Source: Actinomycetes bacterium
GTDB taxonomy: Bacteria > Actinomycetota > Coriobacteriia > Anaerosomatales > JAGXFU01
Assembly: GCA_024637115.1 (NCBI GenBank)
Contig: JAGXFU010000017.1
Coordinates: 62,001 to 126,000, forward strand
Direction of reading: 5' to 3'
Length of the DNA stretch: 64,000 nt
Shown here: piece after piece, positions 8,851 to 17,172 of the stretch
Layout of the letters: every line of letters starts with the position of its first letter
How positions within the stretch are numbered: position 1 is the stretch's first letter
The notes under the pieces: model-generated
The model's input: only the letters and a program-made list of their open reading frames with translations
The model's database searches: none
Told to the model about the DNA's origin: nothing
Program-made: the position numbers and the translations under genes

Positions 8851-11187
8851 ATGGTGGCCGCAACAAGCACACGGCTCAAGGCAAGATCACGGAAAGTGTG
8901 GATTCCGTTCGCAGTGCTCGCCGTCTTTGCTGTTGTCACTGTGCTTGTTGCCGTCCTGTTCTACAACGACCAAAAAGCCACTCTTGAGCAGCAGGCTCTC
9001 CGGCAGATTCAGGCGGTTGCGGAGCTCAAGACAAACGAGATTTCGCGGTGGCGCACACTACGTGTCGCTGACGGTGACGTCCTACAGCAGAATCGGGCAC
9101 TGATCGACCTTGCGGCAAAGGCAATCAGTGAGCCCGACAACGAACAGGTGTTCCTGGCGATCGAGGATTGGTTCGAGGTCTTGCGTTCGGACCCGAACTA
9201 CAGCGCCGTTTACCTCGTTGGCCGGGACGGCGCTATCACCAAGACTGCAGGCACTACTGACGCTCCCGATCGCATACACATAGGTGAGGTTTCCCGAGAT
9301 CGAATGACCAGCGGGGCGTTCCTGACTGACTTCCACCAAGACGAGGACGACAAGAGCATCCATCTATACGTGGTAGTCCCGCTCAACGCCTCTTCTGACG
9401 GAGCAGCCACGGGGAGTATCGTGCTGGAAATCGACCCCGAACTCTACCTCTACCCATACTTGCAAACATGGCCGGTTCCCAGCGACACCGCCGAAACGCT
9501 CCTTGTGCAGCAAGAAGGTGGCGATGTCCTCTTTCTCAATGATCTGCGCTTCGAGGATACGGCCGCACTAACGCTTCGTGTGCCCATCAAGGACAACCCC
9601 GATCTCCCGGCTGCGAGAGCCGCCCTTGGCGAGGAGGGCCCGGTGGTCGGCCCCGACTACCGCAACGTGGTGGTGGTCGCAGAGGTTCGCGCCATCCCGG
9701 ATTCTCCCTGGTTCCTTGTCTCAAAAATGGATCAGAGCGAGGCCTACTCGGACGCGCGGGCCCGGCTGATGCTGCTGCTCATGGCGACAACATCACTGCT
9801 CGTCACCGCCGCCGGACTGGCTGCCTTCCTGTGGCGCAATCAACGTGCGCACCACTATCGCGAGCTTCTCGAAGCCGAACTGGAAGGCCAGGAAGCACTC
9901 AAGGAAAGTGAAAATCGCTTTCGTCTGGCCGTAATCGGCGCCCCCTTCCCGATCATGATCCACGCGGAGGACGGCACCGTGATCACCGTCAACACTCCCT
10001 GGACCACACTGACCGGCTACGAACACAGCGATATCCCAACGATCGCCGACTGGACCCGCAAGGCCTATGGCACCCAAGGTGATGTGGTGCGAGCCGATAT
10101 TGATGGCCTCTTTGCGCAGGATGGACCGAAGGCGGAGGCCGAGTACACGATCACCACCAAATCCGGTGATTCGTGCATCTGGGATTTCAGCTCTGCCCCC
10201 ATGGGCAGAATGGCCGATGGGCGGCGTCTGGTGATTAGCATGGCCATGGATGTCACCGATCGGAAAGCGGTCGAAAGAGAACTCGAGTTGCACCGTCATC
10301 ACCTCGAGGATTTGGTGGATACTCGCACACAAGAACTAGCGAACTCCAACGAGGAACTCGATTCGACCAATGAGGAACTACAATGCCTGGTCGAAGAACT
10401 CGAGTCCTCGAACGACGAGCTGCAAGACACCAACGCACAACTGGAAGAAGCCAGCATGCAGCTCGCTCAGGTGAATCAGGCACTCTCGGAGGCGACGCTC
10501 GCCAAGAGCCGCTTCTTGGCCAACATGAGCCACGAACTCAGGACACCGCTGAACTCGATCATCGGCTTCTCCGGGACTATCGGACAAGGTCTCGCCGGTC
10601 CGCTCACCGATGAGCAGCGCACACAAGTTGAGATGATCAGCGGCTCCGGCAGATATCTGCTGGCCTTGATCAACGACATCCTGGATCTCGCAAAAGTCGA
10701 ATCAGGCACCGTTGAACTGGCTCTTGATCACATTGACCTGGCGGACGTGGTGCGTGACATACTTGAACTTATGGAGCCTCAAGCCCACGAAGCAGGGCTT
10801 GCCATAGAGGTACAGGGGATCGATCAACCTCACCCGATTCACTCTGATCGCAGGAAGATACATCAGATTCTGCTGAACTTGATCGGCAACGCGATCAAGT
10901 TCACAGACGAAGGCACCATCGCGATTCGAGTCGATGCCCGAGCGGACGGAAGTACGAGTGTATCCGTGAGCGACACGGGGCCGGGAATCGCCAAGGGCGA
11001 CCTCAGCGCGATCTTTGGCGCCTTTGCCCAGGTGAACACGAGCGATCTTGCCAAGCCCAAAGGCACGGGTTTGGGCCTGGCGATCTCCCAGGAGTACGCG
11101 CGTCTTCTCGGTGGCGAGATCCTTGTGCATAGTCGCCCCGGCGATGGGGCAACATTCACGCTCAACCTGCCTGCGCGTAAGGGCTAA
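8851..11187 (+). CDS. Membrane sensor histidine kinase with PAS domain
   Basis: A 778-residue sensor. A span at about 16-38 and another at about 305-327 bracket an extracytoplasmic sensing domain of the Cache kind by position. A PAS domain follows at about 350-475, then a long glutamate/asparagine-rich coiled coil (NEELDSTNEELQCLVEELES). The dimerisation/phosphoacceptor box is NMSHELRTPLNSIIGF with the acceptor at His561, and the ATPase domain shows LLNLIGNAIKFT, DTGPGIA and GTGLGLA. No receiver domain and no adjacent response regulator are present, so it is an orphan kinase. Being 5 bp downstream of pknB suggests co-transcription with the wall-control operon. GTG 8854 is a possible alternative start. 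Confidence 0.92.
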   Translation: MVAATSTRLKARSRKVWIPFAVLAVFAVVTVLVAVLFYNDQKATLEQQALRQIQAVAELKTNEISRWRTLRVADGDVLQQNRALIDLAAKAISEPDNEQVFLAIEDWFEVLRSDPNYSAVYLVGRDGAITKTAGTTDAPDRIHIGEVSRDRMTSGAFLTDFHQDEDDKSIHLYVVVPLNASSDGAATGSIVLEIDPELYLYPYLQTWPVPSDTAETLLVQQEGGDVLFLNDLRFEDTAALTLRVPIKDNPDLPAARAALGEEGPVVGPDYRNVVVVAEVRAIPDSPWFLVSKMDQSEAYSDARARLMLLLMATTSLLVTAAGLAAFLWRNQRAHHYRELLEAELEGQEALKESENRFRLAVIGAPFPIMIHAEDGTVITVNTPWTTLTGYEHSDIPTIADWTRKAYGTQGDVVRADIDGLFAQDGPKAEAEYTITTKSGDSCIWDFSSAPMGRMADGRRLVISMAMDVTDRKAVERELELHRHHLEDLVDTRTQELANSNEELDSTNEELQCLVEELESSNDELQDTNAQLEEASMQLAQVNQALSEATLAKSRFLANMSHELRTPLNSIIGFSGTIGQGLAGPLTDEQRTQVEMISGSGRYLLALINDILDLAKVESGTVELALDHIDLADVVRDILELMEPQAHEAGLAIEVQGIDQPHPIHSDRRKIHQILLNLIGNAIKFTDEGTIAIRVDARADGSTSVSVSDTGPGIAKGDLSAIFGAFAQVNTSDLAKPKGTGLGLAISQEYARLLGGEILVHSRPGDGATFTLNLPARKG

Positions 11188-11302
11188 CCATGCTTCATAG
11201 GCATGCCGTTCGGAGCATACCGTCATCAATCCCCCCGTATGCTGCGTATGCTAGCGTTGTTACCCGAAACACTCAGCGCACGGTAACGGAAAGGCGGATC
11301 TC

Positions 11303-11953
11303 ATGACACTCCATGCCCTCTTCCTCAACTGCACGCTCAAGCCCTCGCCGGAGACATCCAACACGCGGGCACTCATCGACAAGGTCGCCGGACTCCTCTC
11401 CGAGCTCGATGTCACGAGTGAGACCGTCCGCGTGGCTGATTACCACGTGGCCTTCGGTATTTCATCAGACGAAGGAGAGGGCGACGAATGGCCGACCATC
11501 CTCGAGCGAGTCAAGGCCTGCGATATTCTCATCATCGCAATGCCGATCTGGTTCGGGGTCCGCTCATCGGTCGCCCAACTCGTAATGGAGCGTCTGGATG
11601 GCACCTACGCTGAAAGCGACGAGACGACCGGACAGTATCCGCTCTACGGTAAGGTCGCAGGCGCGATCGTCACCGGCAACGAAGATGGGGCGCACAACTG
11701 CTGCGCCAACACGCTATTCAATCTCACCCACCTCGGATGTACGATTCCGCCCAACGTTGACTGCTATTGGGTCGGCGACGCCGGACCAGGACCGAGTTAC
11801 ATCGCGGCAGATGGGGACAAACACCTCTACACGAACAGAACCGCACGGTACATGGCACATAACCTTGTGTGGGGCGCCCAGGCTCTGAAGGCGAATCCCA
11901 TACCCACGAATCTGAAGACTCTCGATGCCGAGGCCAAAAAGGTCAGCCGCTAA
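11303..11953 (+). CDS. Flavodoxin-fold NAD(P)H-dependent FMN reductase family protein
   Basis: A 216-residue protein with the flavodoxin-like fold of WrbA/NADPH-dependent FMN reductases. The N-terminal strand and FMN phosphate loop read FLNCTLKPSPETSNT, followed by ILIIAMPIWFGVRSSVAQ and KVAGAIVTGNEDGAHNCCAN, typical of this family. It would bind FMN and reduce flavin, quinone or metal substrates in the cytoplasm. It follows a 115-bp gap after the histidine kinase, with AAAGGCGG before the ATG, so it likely starts a new transcript that includes the DUF1622 gene 21 bp downstream. Specific substrate unknown. Confidence 0.85.
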   Translation: MTLHALFLNCTLKPSPETSNTRALIDKVAGLLSELDVTSETVRVADYHVAFGISSDEGEGDEWPTILERVKACDILIIAMPIWFGVRSSVAQLVMERLDGTYAESDETTGQYPLYGKVAGAIVTGNEDGAHNCCANTLFNLTHLGCTIPPNVDCYWVGDAGPGPSYIAADGDKHLYTNRTARYMAHNLVWGAQALKANPIPTNLKTLDAEAKKVSR

Positions 11954-11974
11954 GCCAATGGAGGCTCCCAGCCA

Positions 11975-12307
11975 ATGAAGGAGCTCATGCAACAGATATC
12001 GACACTGTTTGAGATCGCAGGAGTCGCAACCATCGTGATCGGATTCGTGGTTGCTGTGGTGCGTGCGGTACTGCGTCTCCATGATAGAAGCGATGCCTAT
12101 CGTGAACTGCGCGCGACATTCGGTCACAGCATCCTATTGGGGCTCGAGATTCTGGTCGCCGCCGACCTCATACGCACCATCGCCGTAGAACCCACCCTCG
12201 AAAACCTTGCAGTCTTAGGGGCCCTCGTGGCGATTCGAACACTTCTTGCCTGGTCACTTGAGGTCGAGATCGAAGGTCGCTGGCCATGGCAGCGCGCGAC
12301 GCGCTGA
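11975..12307 (+). CDS. DUF1622 family membrane protein
   Basis: A 110-residue protein with three hydrophobic stretches (about residues 13-33, 50-67, 75-95). The pattern VRAVLRLHDRSDAYRELRATFGHSILLGLEILVAADLI, seen here only in part as FGHSILLGLEILVAADLI, is the hallmark of DUF1622, a family of small integral membrane proteins of unknown role. GGAGG lies 10 bases before the ATG. It is the last gene before the tRNA-Arg attachment region. No function is proposed. Confidence 0.85.
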   Translation: MKELMQQISTLFEIAGVATIVIGFVVAVVRAVLRLHDRSDAYRELRATFGHSILLGLEILVAADLIRTIAVEPTLENLAVLGALVAIRTLLAWSLEVEIEGRWPWQRATR

Positions 12308-12339
12308 AGTTGGGCTTTGTGTGTGTCTGCCGCGGCGTC

Positions 12340-12354
12340 CTGCGATACAATACG
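12340..12354 (+). promoter_or_regulatory. Probable tRNA-Arg promoter core (-10 TACAAT)
   Basis: The 15-mer CTGCGATACAATACG holds a good -10 hexamer TACAAT at 12346-12351, 30 bases before the first base of the truncated tRNA-Arg fragment. The same 15 bases occur again at 17523-17537 inside the right end of the integrated element. No convincing -35 hexamer is seen at the usual distance, so the call rests on the -10 and its duplication. Confidence 0.45.
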
Positions 12355-12364
12355 TCTGCTCAAA

Positions 12365-12419
12365 GGCGCACAACCTGAATCGCCTCCGTAGCTCAGGGGA
12401 TAGAGCACTGGTTTCCTAA
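12365..12419 (+). repeat. attL: Left attachment site (attL) with 5' fragment of tRNA-Arg(CCT)
   Basis: These 55 bases are identical to 17638-17692. They contain 17 bases upstream of the tRNA and its first 38 bases (12382-12419), stopping in the 3' side of the anticodon loop. The rest of the tRNA is missing, so this copy is not a gene. This is what a tyrosine integrase leaves when an element inserts inside a tRNA gene. Confidence 0.93.
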
Positions 12420-12515
12420 GTCGCTCATGCAGCTACTGCTGATTCTCTCTCAACCTCGCTGGCCTGCGGTTTCTTCCTTCTTGCTATCTGCTACTAGCGC
12501 ACTCTACGGCTGCTC

Positions 12516-12535
12516 ACGGTAGCAATACGGTAGCA
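12516..12535 (+). repeat. Left copy of 20-bp element-end repeat
   Basis: The sequence ACGGTAGCAATACGGTAGCA, itself two CGGTAGCA units three bases apart, occurs here and at 17568-17587 in the same orientation. It lies 96 bases inside attL. Together with nearby GCTACTGCT and CTGCTACTAGC sequences it could be an arm-type integrase or excisionase binding site. Function inferred from position only. Confidence 0.65.
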
Positions 12536-12543
12536 GCTACCGC

Positions 12544-13764
12544 CTAGTCCACATCTCGATGCTCCCGGCTTCGCCAGATACGAGTCGCGCCCTGAACAGG
12601 ATAGTCTTTAGCCGACAGATAGCTGCGTCGGAAGAAGTTGTTCTCAGCGTCCTTGTACAGATACTGGAACCCCTGAAATTGGGACTCCAAGCCCTCGTCC
12701 AGCAGCATACGCACAACGTCGTTGTAGCTCTCCATCTCAATGTCTACAGGTCCGAGCGCATCTTCTCCGTATCCTGCAACGACGGAGCATCCCTTAAGAG
12801 CATCTGCTATGGCACGAGGTTCAAGCATCAAGAGCCCGTCCCTCAATCCCCACAGGGCATTGTATTCTTCCTCAGTCATTCCATCGCCCCACCCAAGCTT
12901 CTCGTATGAGGCCTCCACGTACAGCAGGCTGTGCACCACACGCACGAGCAGCACTACGTAGTCATCACCCAGAAGGTGACCCACCCATCCGCTCCGCATA
13001 CTCCCGAATCCGATGGCCAGATTACTGAGTGCATCCAGGTTCGCGAATCGATACCAACGATTCGAACGCAGAGGTGTGGCATGACCGTAGCCGCCTTCGT
13101 CTTGAAGCGCGACACGAGCAAAAGCATCACTTAGCTCGGACTCGGTACCGAATCCCCAAAAGGACAGCTGAGCACAGCACGACACCGCGAGGGCATCACA
13201 GATCGCCCGCTGGGTCGGCGCACTCATCTGAGCTGTCTGCATCAGAACTTTCGGTATGACGAGTGACACCATCATGGGTGGGTCACCTTCCTTCTGACCG
13301 CTAAACCCCAGAGTCAGGAGGGTCGATAGCATCTCTTCGTCACCCAATTGCGCAGCCTGGACTGCAACTTCAACCAAGTCACAGTAGTCCGCTTGTGTCA
13401 GCACCCGACCCCGCAGGTAACCGATGTAAGCGCCAGGGCTTGCGGCCCGCAACGCTCCCCGGATTGTGGGTGTGACCCAGACCACTCCAGCGAGCCATAT
13501 GAACATGACAATATTGGTCATATTCCAGGCCTCGACCAGTAGAACAACCAACGGCAGCACTACACCTGCCAATATGAGAACGAAGCTGGCGCGCTGTGAC
13601 CAGCTGAACCGCATGATTCGTCTTGCCGGAAGGCGATACCGGCTCAATTGAGCGGCGACCAGCAGGGCGGAAAGCGCAATTCCCAGAATTGCCGCCATGC
13701 TCTGAGAAGCCGCGCTGAGCACATACCTGCTCGTATCCACGGATCCGACAAACTCCCAAGCCAT
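12544..13764 (-). CDS. Element-borne membrane protein, cargo of unknown function
   Basis: A 406-residue protein. The N-terminal 115 residues hold about three spans (around 18-40, 58-77 and 82-98), the first reading SQSMAAILGIALSALLVAAQ, a pattern met in DUF2254-like and other anchor regions. The remaining 290 residues look soluble and cytoplasmic, alpha-helical and rich in acidic residues, with no motif I can assign. GGGGAGGGGG lies just before the ATG. It follows the replication gene by 24 bp on the same strand, so it is likely in the xis-rep transcript. As the only non-housekeeping gene of the element it is the probable cargo. Confidence 0.8.
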   Translation of the reverse strand: MAWEFVGSVDTSRYVLSAASQSMAAILGIALSALLVAAQLSRYRLPARRIMRFSWSQRASFVLILAGVVLPLVVLLVEAWNMTNIVMFIWLAGVVWVTPTIRGALRAASPGAYIGYLRGRVLTQADYCDLVEVAVQAAQLGDEEMLSTLLTLGFSGQKEGDPPMMVSLVIPKVLMQTAQMSAPTQRAICDALAVSCCAQLSFWGFGTESELSDAFARVALQDEGGYGHATPLRSNRWYRFANLDALSNLAIGFGSMRSGWVGHLLGDDYVVLLVRVVHSLLYVEASYEKLGWGDGMTEEEYNALWGLRDGLLMLEPRAIADALKGCSVVAGYGEDALGPVDIEMESYNDVVRMLLDEGLESQFQGFQYLYKDAENNFFRRSYLSAKDYPVQGATRIWRSREHRDVD

Positions 13765-13788
13765 ACGATGCCCCCTCCCCAGTGTGCT

Positions 13789-14835
13789 TCAGACAAATGG
13801 TACTTCATCCCAATCGATCTGGGGCCGATGCAGCTCCACCAGTTGTGGCAGAACGTCGAGGGCATCGAGCAGATCGGCAGGTTCATGCCGGGGACCGAAT
13901 GACAGCCCATACGGAGTGAGCGTCACGCCGTTTCCCAGCTTCATGTACTGCTCCCCCGGTTCCCGTTGGGCGAGAATCGCCTGCATGATTCCGAGACACT
14001 CCGCATACTCATCGGTAACGTCGACAATCGCCTTCTCCTCCTTGGGCTGAATCATGCGAGAGATTCCATAGCGGCGACCGTAGACCTCACCTTGGGACTC
14101 GTCGTCACCCTTCGTGGTGTAGCCCACCGCCTTGAGCATGTAGTAGCCAGATGCCTTGGCATTTCTGATGCGCTCCAAGTGCACAGTCCCATGTCCCCAC
14201 CGCTCCTCCACCCAGCGAGTGAACGACTCGAACTCGGACTTGCGAACCAGTAGGTTCGTGAGCAGGTGGACATGCGGATTGTCGTCTGAGGGGTTCTCGG
14301 CAACCCAGATGAACACGACCTCACCTGATACACCTCCGCGCCTGAGCTTCTGACGTATCACATTGATGATGCGCTTCATCTCTGCACTCATCCGAAGTGA
14401 CCCGTCTGCGATCTGCGCCCGTGCCTCCGGGGCAAACGTGAATGTCCAGAACGCCTTGAGGGGTAGTCCGAGGTCCCCAGCCTTGAGTGCCGCTCCCTTG
14501 ATGTGGCGTGTCCCTCTTGCGCTGAGTCGTGTGGTGATCGGTCGTCCTTGCTCAGGCGGTTTCTGATCGAGCGGAACCAGTCTCGGAAGATAGGCAAACA
14601 TGCGGCCTACGTCGTCGTGCCGAACGTGAATCTCTGCCGTGAGCGGATAGTGTTCCTGCGTTGACTTATTGGAGTTAATGACAAGCCTAGGGTCAGGCCG
14701 ATTATCGGCCTGACCCGGTCGCTTGTTCGTACCGTCTTGCGGAGTGACGGGCCGTCGCGGGCCGCGCCCGCCGTGCGGCGGCTGCGCGTTCGCACCTGGC
14801 CTCGTCGGCTGTCTCTTGTCCCGATCAGAACGCAT
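13789..14835 (-). CDS. HUH-type replication initiator protein (Rep)
   Basis: A 348-residue protein with the motif order of rolling-circle initiators: motif 1 FWTFTF (about 129-134), the metal-binding HUH motif PHVHLL (His188 and His190), and a tyrosine motif SGYYMLKAVGY (Tyr231/232). The catalytic tyrosine would nick one strand at a replication origin and stay attached to the 5' end. The N-terminal 60 residues are basic, proline-rich and probably disordered. ATG 14835 is chosen; it overlaps the excisionase stop by 11 bases, giving an xis-rep pair. Similar Rep proteins occur in pSAM2-like elements. Family recognition rests on motifs, so the exact Rep class is open. Confidence 0.78.
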   Translation of the reverse strand: MRSDRDKRQPTRPGANAQPPHGGRGPRRPVTPQDGTNKRPGQADNRPDPRLVINSNKSTQEHYPLTAEIHVRHDDVGRMFAYLPRLVPLDQKPPEQGRPITTRLSARGTRHIKGAALKAGDLGLPLKAFWTFTFAPEARAQIADGSLRMSAEMKRIINVIRQKLRRGGVSGEVVFIWVAENPSDDNPHVHLLTNLLVRKSEFESFTRWVEERWGHGTVHLERIRNAKASGYYMLKAVGYTTKGDDESQGEVYGRRYGISRMIQPKEEKAIVDVTDEYAECLGIMQAILAQREPGEQYMKLGNGVTLTPYGLSFGPRHEPADLLDALDVLPQLVELHRPQIDWDEVPFV

Positions 14836-15016
14836 CTTCGCTTTCCAGCCATTCGTCGATCTCCGCCTTTCTGAACCGCAGGTACTTGCCAACTCGGGAA
14901 CACGGAATAGCTCTCTGTGCGGCTTTGCTGTAGATCCAGCTCGTCCGAACATTGAGATACCGTGCAACCTCTGACACGTCCATCAAGCGATCCCTCATAT
15001 CAGTGCTTGCCTCCAT
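14825..15016 (-). CDS. xis: Excisionase family DNA-binding protein (HTH_17)
   Basis: A 63-residue winged-helix protein with the MerR/excisionase-type pattern LMDVSEVARYLNVRTSWIY followed by IPCSRVGKYLRFRKAEIDEW. Such proteins bend attachment DNA and favour excision by the integrase. The ATG at 15016 has a near-perfect Shine-Dalgarno AAGGAGGTG ten bases upstream, which decides against longer frames. It is divergent from the XRE-integrase pair, with the shared control region at 15017-15138. Confidence 0.88.
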   Translation of the reverse strand: MEASTDMRDRLMDVSEVARYLNVRTSWIYSKAAQRAIPCSRVGKYLRFRKAEIDEWLESEDAF

Positions 15017-15072
15017 AGTCTGTTTCACCTCCTTGTGGCTACTGTGTGGCTCGTTCACAGTGATAGTCGCAC

Positions 15073-15108
15073 TTGGACGTTGCACGTTGCAACGGTTGCA
15101 GGTATCTT
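15073..15108 (+). promoter_or_regulatory. Promoter with repressor-operator palindrome for the XRE-integrase transcript
   Basis: A -35 TTGCAC (15080-15085) and -10 TATCTT (15103-15108) are separated by 17 bases. The spacer holds the perfect palindrome TGCAACGGTTGCA (15088-15100), and GTTGCA occurs three times (15079, 15086, 15095). A dimeric XRE repressor bound here would block RNA polymerase, and the divergent xis transcript starts from the same 122-bp gap. The promoter and the operator are read from sequence; the link to the adjacent repressor is inferred. Confidence 0.6.
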
Positions 15109-15138
15109 GGGTGCTACCACTTGGGACACGGAGGGAAC

Positions 15139-15693
15139 ATGGAACCAATCAACGAGGAAGTATTGGCCAACTTGCGCGAACTGCAGAAGCAGCCGTTCGG
15201 ACTGACGCTCGCGCAGATCCGTGAGGAGAAGGGCCTCAGCCAGGGAGCACTCGCGAAAGCTGCGGGTATCTCGCGTCCGTTCCTCACTCAGATTGAGAAC
15301 GGCAAACGTCGTCCGTCTCCTGAAGTCGCCTACAAGCTCGTAGCCGCACTCGACATGGAACCCAACGTAATCCCCTTGCTCACGGGTCAGCTCCGCGCAG
15401 ACGACCTCATGCGAATGCAGGAGTCCGCTCAGGTAATGATGCTTCTACAGGAGAGACTCGCGCCTGAAGAGTGGGAACTGGTCAACACTACATTCGGCGG
15501 CGAGAACGCCAGCGCGCTCATGGACACCTACAACCGGGCCGCTTTTGACGAGGACCCCTTGCAGATCAAGGCACTGGAGCCGATTCCCGGCTGGTCCACT
15601 CTCTCACCGAAGAACCGCAAATTGGTTCGGCAACTCGTGGAGCAACTGGTCCTAGCTCAGGACTCCAGGGAGGATGATGAAGATGCCGATTAA
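15139..15693 (+). CDS. XRE-family helix-turn-helix regulator
   Basis: A 184-residue protein. Residues about 22-80 form a lambda-repressor-type HTH: LTLAQIREEKGLSQGALAKA, AGISRPFLTQIENGKRRPSP. The C-terminal 100 residues are acidic and unassigned. GGAGGG lies directly upstream of the ATG at 15139. It overlaps the integrase start by 11 bases. It probably represses its own promoter, the integrase, and perhaps xis, through the palindrome at 15088-15100. Confidence 0.88.
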   Translation: MEPINEEVLANLRELQKQPFGLTLAQIREEKGLSQGALAKAAGISRPFLTQIENGKRRPSPEVAYKLVAALDMEPNVIPLLTGQLRADDLMRMQESAQVMMLLQERLAPEEWELVNTTFGGENASALMDTYNRAAFDEDPLQIKALEPIPGWSTLSPKNRKLVRQLVEQLVLAQDSREDDEDAD

Positions 15694-16771
15694 GCGCAAC
15701 GGTCGATGGGCTGCACGAGTGTACGACTCAGGGACTGGTCGACAGATCTGGCTAGGCACCTACGACCGCAAGAAGGATGCGGATCGACGGGAGCGCGAAG
15801 CCAGACGGGACTTGGACCTTGGCGTATTCGCTCGCCCAAAGCGCATCGGACTTGAAGCATTCATCGAGCGATGGTTCGACTCACTGAACGTGCGCGAATC
15901 AACGGTAGCCGACTACCGCATCACCTGTGACCACATCACTCGCTACTTCGGTGATCGCGGGCTGCATACGATCACCACTGAGGAAGTCGACGGCTTCCTT
16001 GCAGCCTTCGGCAAAACGCACTCGGCTGCGACCACTCGCAAGGCAGCGACTCGGATCCGGCAGATCTTCGGTCGGGCTGTGGCCTGGGGCTACCTGCCAG
16101 TCTCCCCCGCTCTGGATCTCGCAAACGTCCCAAGGAAGCCGAAGCCAAGACCGCTTCGCCTTCTCGGCAAGGAACAGGTGAATGCGCTTGTGGATGCGGC
16201 TCCCCCGTACTGGCGACCGCTTGTGCTTGTCGGGCTGCTTACGGGGCTTAGGCGCAGCGAGCTGTTTGGGCTTCGCTGGACTGACGTGCTATGGACGGAG
16301 AGACGCATCCAAGTGCGGGGTCAGCTGCAGGGCGGCAAGCTAGTCGCACCAAAGACCGAGACAGCCCGGCGCACGATAGATGTTGGTCCGCTCGTGCTGG
16401 AGACTCTCTCTGAGCACAGAAAGCAGTGTCCAGCAACGGAGCTTGACCTCGTGTTTCCAACCATTAGCGGAACGCCTATTCATGCTTCGGACTGGTACCG
16501 AGACACCTGGCGGCCCATGATTCGTCGTGCAGTCCTGCCAGATCTGCAGCTGCATGATCTCCGGCACACGTTTGCCAGTGCACTTATCAAGCAAGGTGAA
16601 AGCATCAAGTATGTGCAGACAGTGATGGGCCATGCATCGGCGCAGACTACTCTCGACGTGTACGGGCATCTGTTTGAGGCCGGGGGGCAGGATGCAGCAC
16701 GACGGCTCGAGGGAACTTTGCTCTCAACAGGGGCCGATTCTACTGCTCAATCTGCGCAGAAAGCACTATGA
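15683..16771 (+). CDS. int: Tyrosine recombinase / site-specific integrase
   Basis: A 362-residue phage-type integrase. An N-terminal AP2-like arm-binding region (GTYDRKKDADRREREARRDL) and a SAM-like core-binding domain (about 55-140) precede the catalytic domain. Active-site residues are seen in LTGLRRSELFGLRW (Arg190), LHDLRHTFAS and VMGHASAQTTLDVYGHL with the nucleophile at Tyr327. ATG 15683 is preferred over 15674 and 15677 because AGGGAGG sits nine bases before it. It would recombine the 55-bp repeats inside the tRNA-Arg gene. Confidence 0.95.
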   Translation: MPIKRNGRWAARVYDSGTGRQIWLGTYDRKKDADRREREARRDLDLGVFARPKRIGLEAFIERWFDSLNVRESTVADYRITCDHITRYFGDRGLHTITTEEVDGFLAAFGKTHSAATTRKAATRIRQIFGRAVAWGYLPVSPALDLANVPRKPKPRPLRLLGKEQVNALVDAAPPYWRPLVLVGLLTGLRRSELFGLRWTDVLWTERRIQVRGQLQGGKLVAPKTETARRTIDVGPLVLETLSEHRKQCPATELDLVFPTISGTPIHASDWYRDTWRPMIRRAVLPDLQLHDLRHTFASALIKQGESIKYVQTVMGHASAQTTLDVYGHLFEAGGQDAARRLEGTLLSTGADSTAQSAQKAL

Positions 16772-16815
16772 ACGAGTGTCGCCATGCAGGCGGCACCCCT
16801 ATTTTGTTGTGAATC

Positions 16816-16877
16816 TGTGGGTACTGTGGAAACCCCTGGTAGATCCACAATTCTCCTGTGGATACGCCTGTGGACCG
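16816..16877 (+). other. Cluster of DnaA-box-like sites, possible element origin
   Basis: Five TGTGG-type sites fall within 62 bp: TGTGGGTAC (16816), TGTGGAAAC (16825), an inverted GATCCACA (16842-16849), TGTGGATAC (16857) and TGTGGACCG (16869). The consensus DnaA box read on this strand is TGTGGATAA. The group lies in the non-coding stretch after the integrase of an element that encodes its own Rep protein, so it may be part of a replication origin. No nick site could be picked out. Confidence 0.4.
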
Positions 16878-17134
16878 CATAGAAATTCTTCTGCTGCTGT
16901 GTTTAGAATGGAAACACCATATATGGGTGAGTGTGAAGCGAACACCCCCATAAGTGGTGGACGGGCCGCATTCGTACGGTCCGGACAACGCAAAGGCCTT
17001 CGCCGATTTGCAGATCAGCGAAGGCCATGATGTCAGACGCGATGCAGAAAGGAGCGTCCAACTTGCTCACATTCAATCTAACTCATGTCCCTTTCGAACG
17101 AAAGGGAGATTCCGATCGGTCGCTCCGTCATCTG

Positions 17135-17164
17135 CTCTCGCGTCGCCCGTGACGCGAGAGGGGG
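17135..17164 (+). promoter_or_regulatory. Hairpin overlapping the Shine-Dalgarno of the small CXXC gene
   Basis: CTCTCGCGTC (17135-17144) pairs perfectly with GACGCGAGAG (17151-17160) across a six-base loop. The 3' arm runs straight into GGGGG, so the ribosome binding site GAGAGGGGG of the gene at 17173 is partly inside the stem. This would lower translation unless the stem is opened. Read from sequence; regulation is inferred. Confidence 0.45.
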
Positions 17165-17172
17165 TGTTACCA

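Larger units (their letters stand above)
16772..17172 (+). other. Non-coding right arm of the element with several hairpins
   Basis: No convincing gene is seen in these 401 bases. Besides the TGTGG cluster they hold three inverted repeats: GGCCTTCGC at 16995-17003 with GCGAAGGCC at 17018-17026 (extended by GAT/ATC inside), the tight palindrome at 17088-17107 (TCCCTTTCG / CGAAAGGGA), and a 10-bp stem with 6-base loop at 17135-17160 (CTCTCGCGTC / GACGCGAGAG). The last directly precedes the small CXXC gene. Confidence 0.55.

Noticed and set aside
12382..12419. A tRNA-Arg gene at the left end of the element
   Set aside because: Sequence after the anticodon loop diverges and cannot form the anticodon 3' stem, T arm or acceptor; it is the attL fragment.
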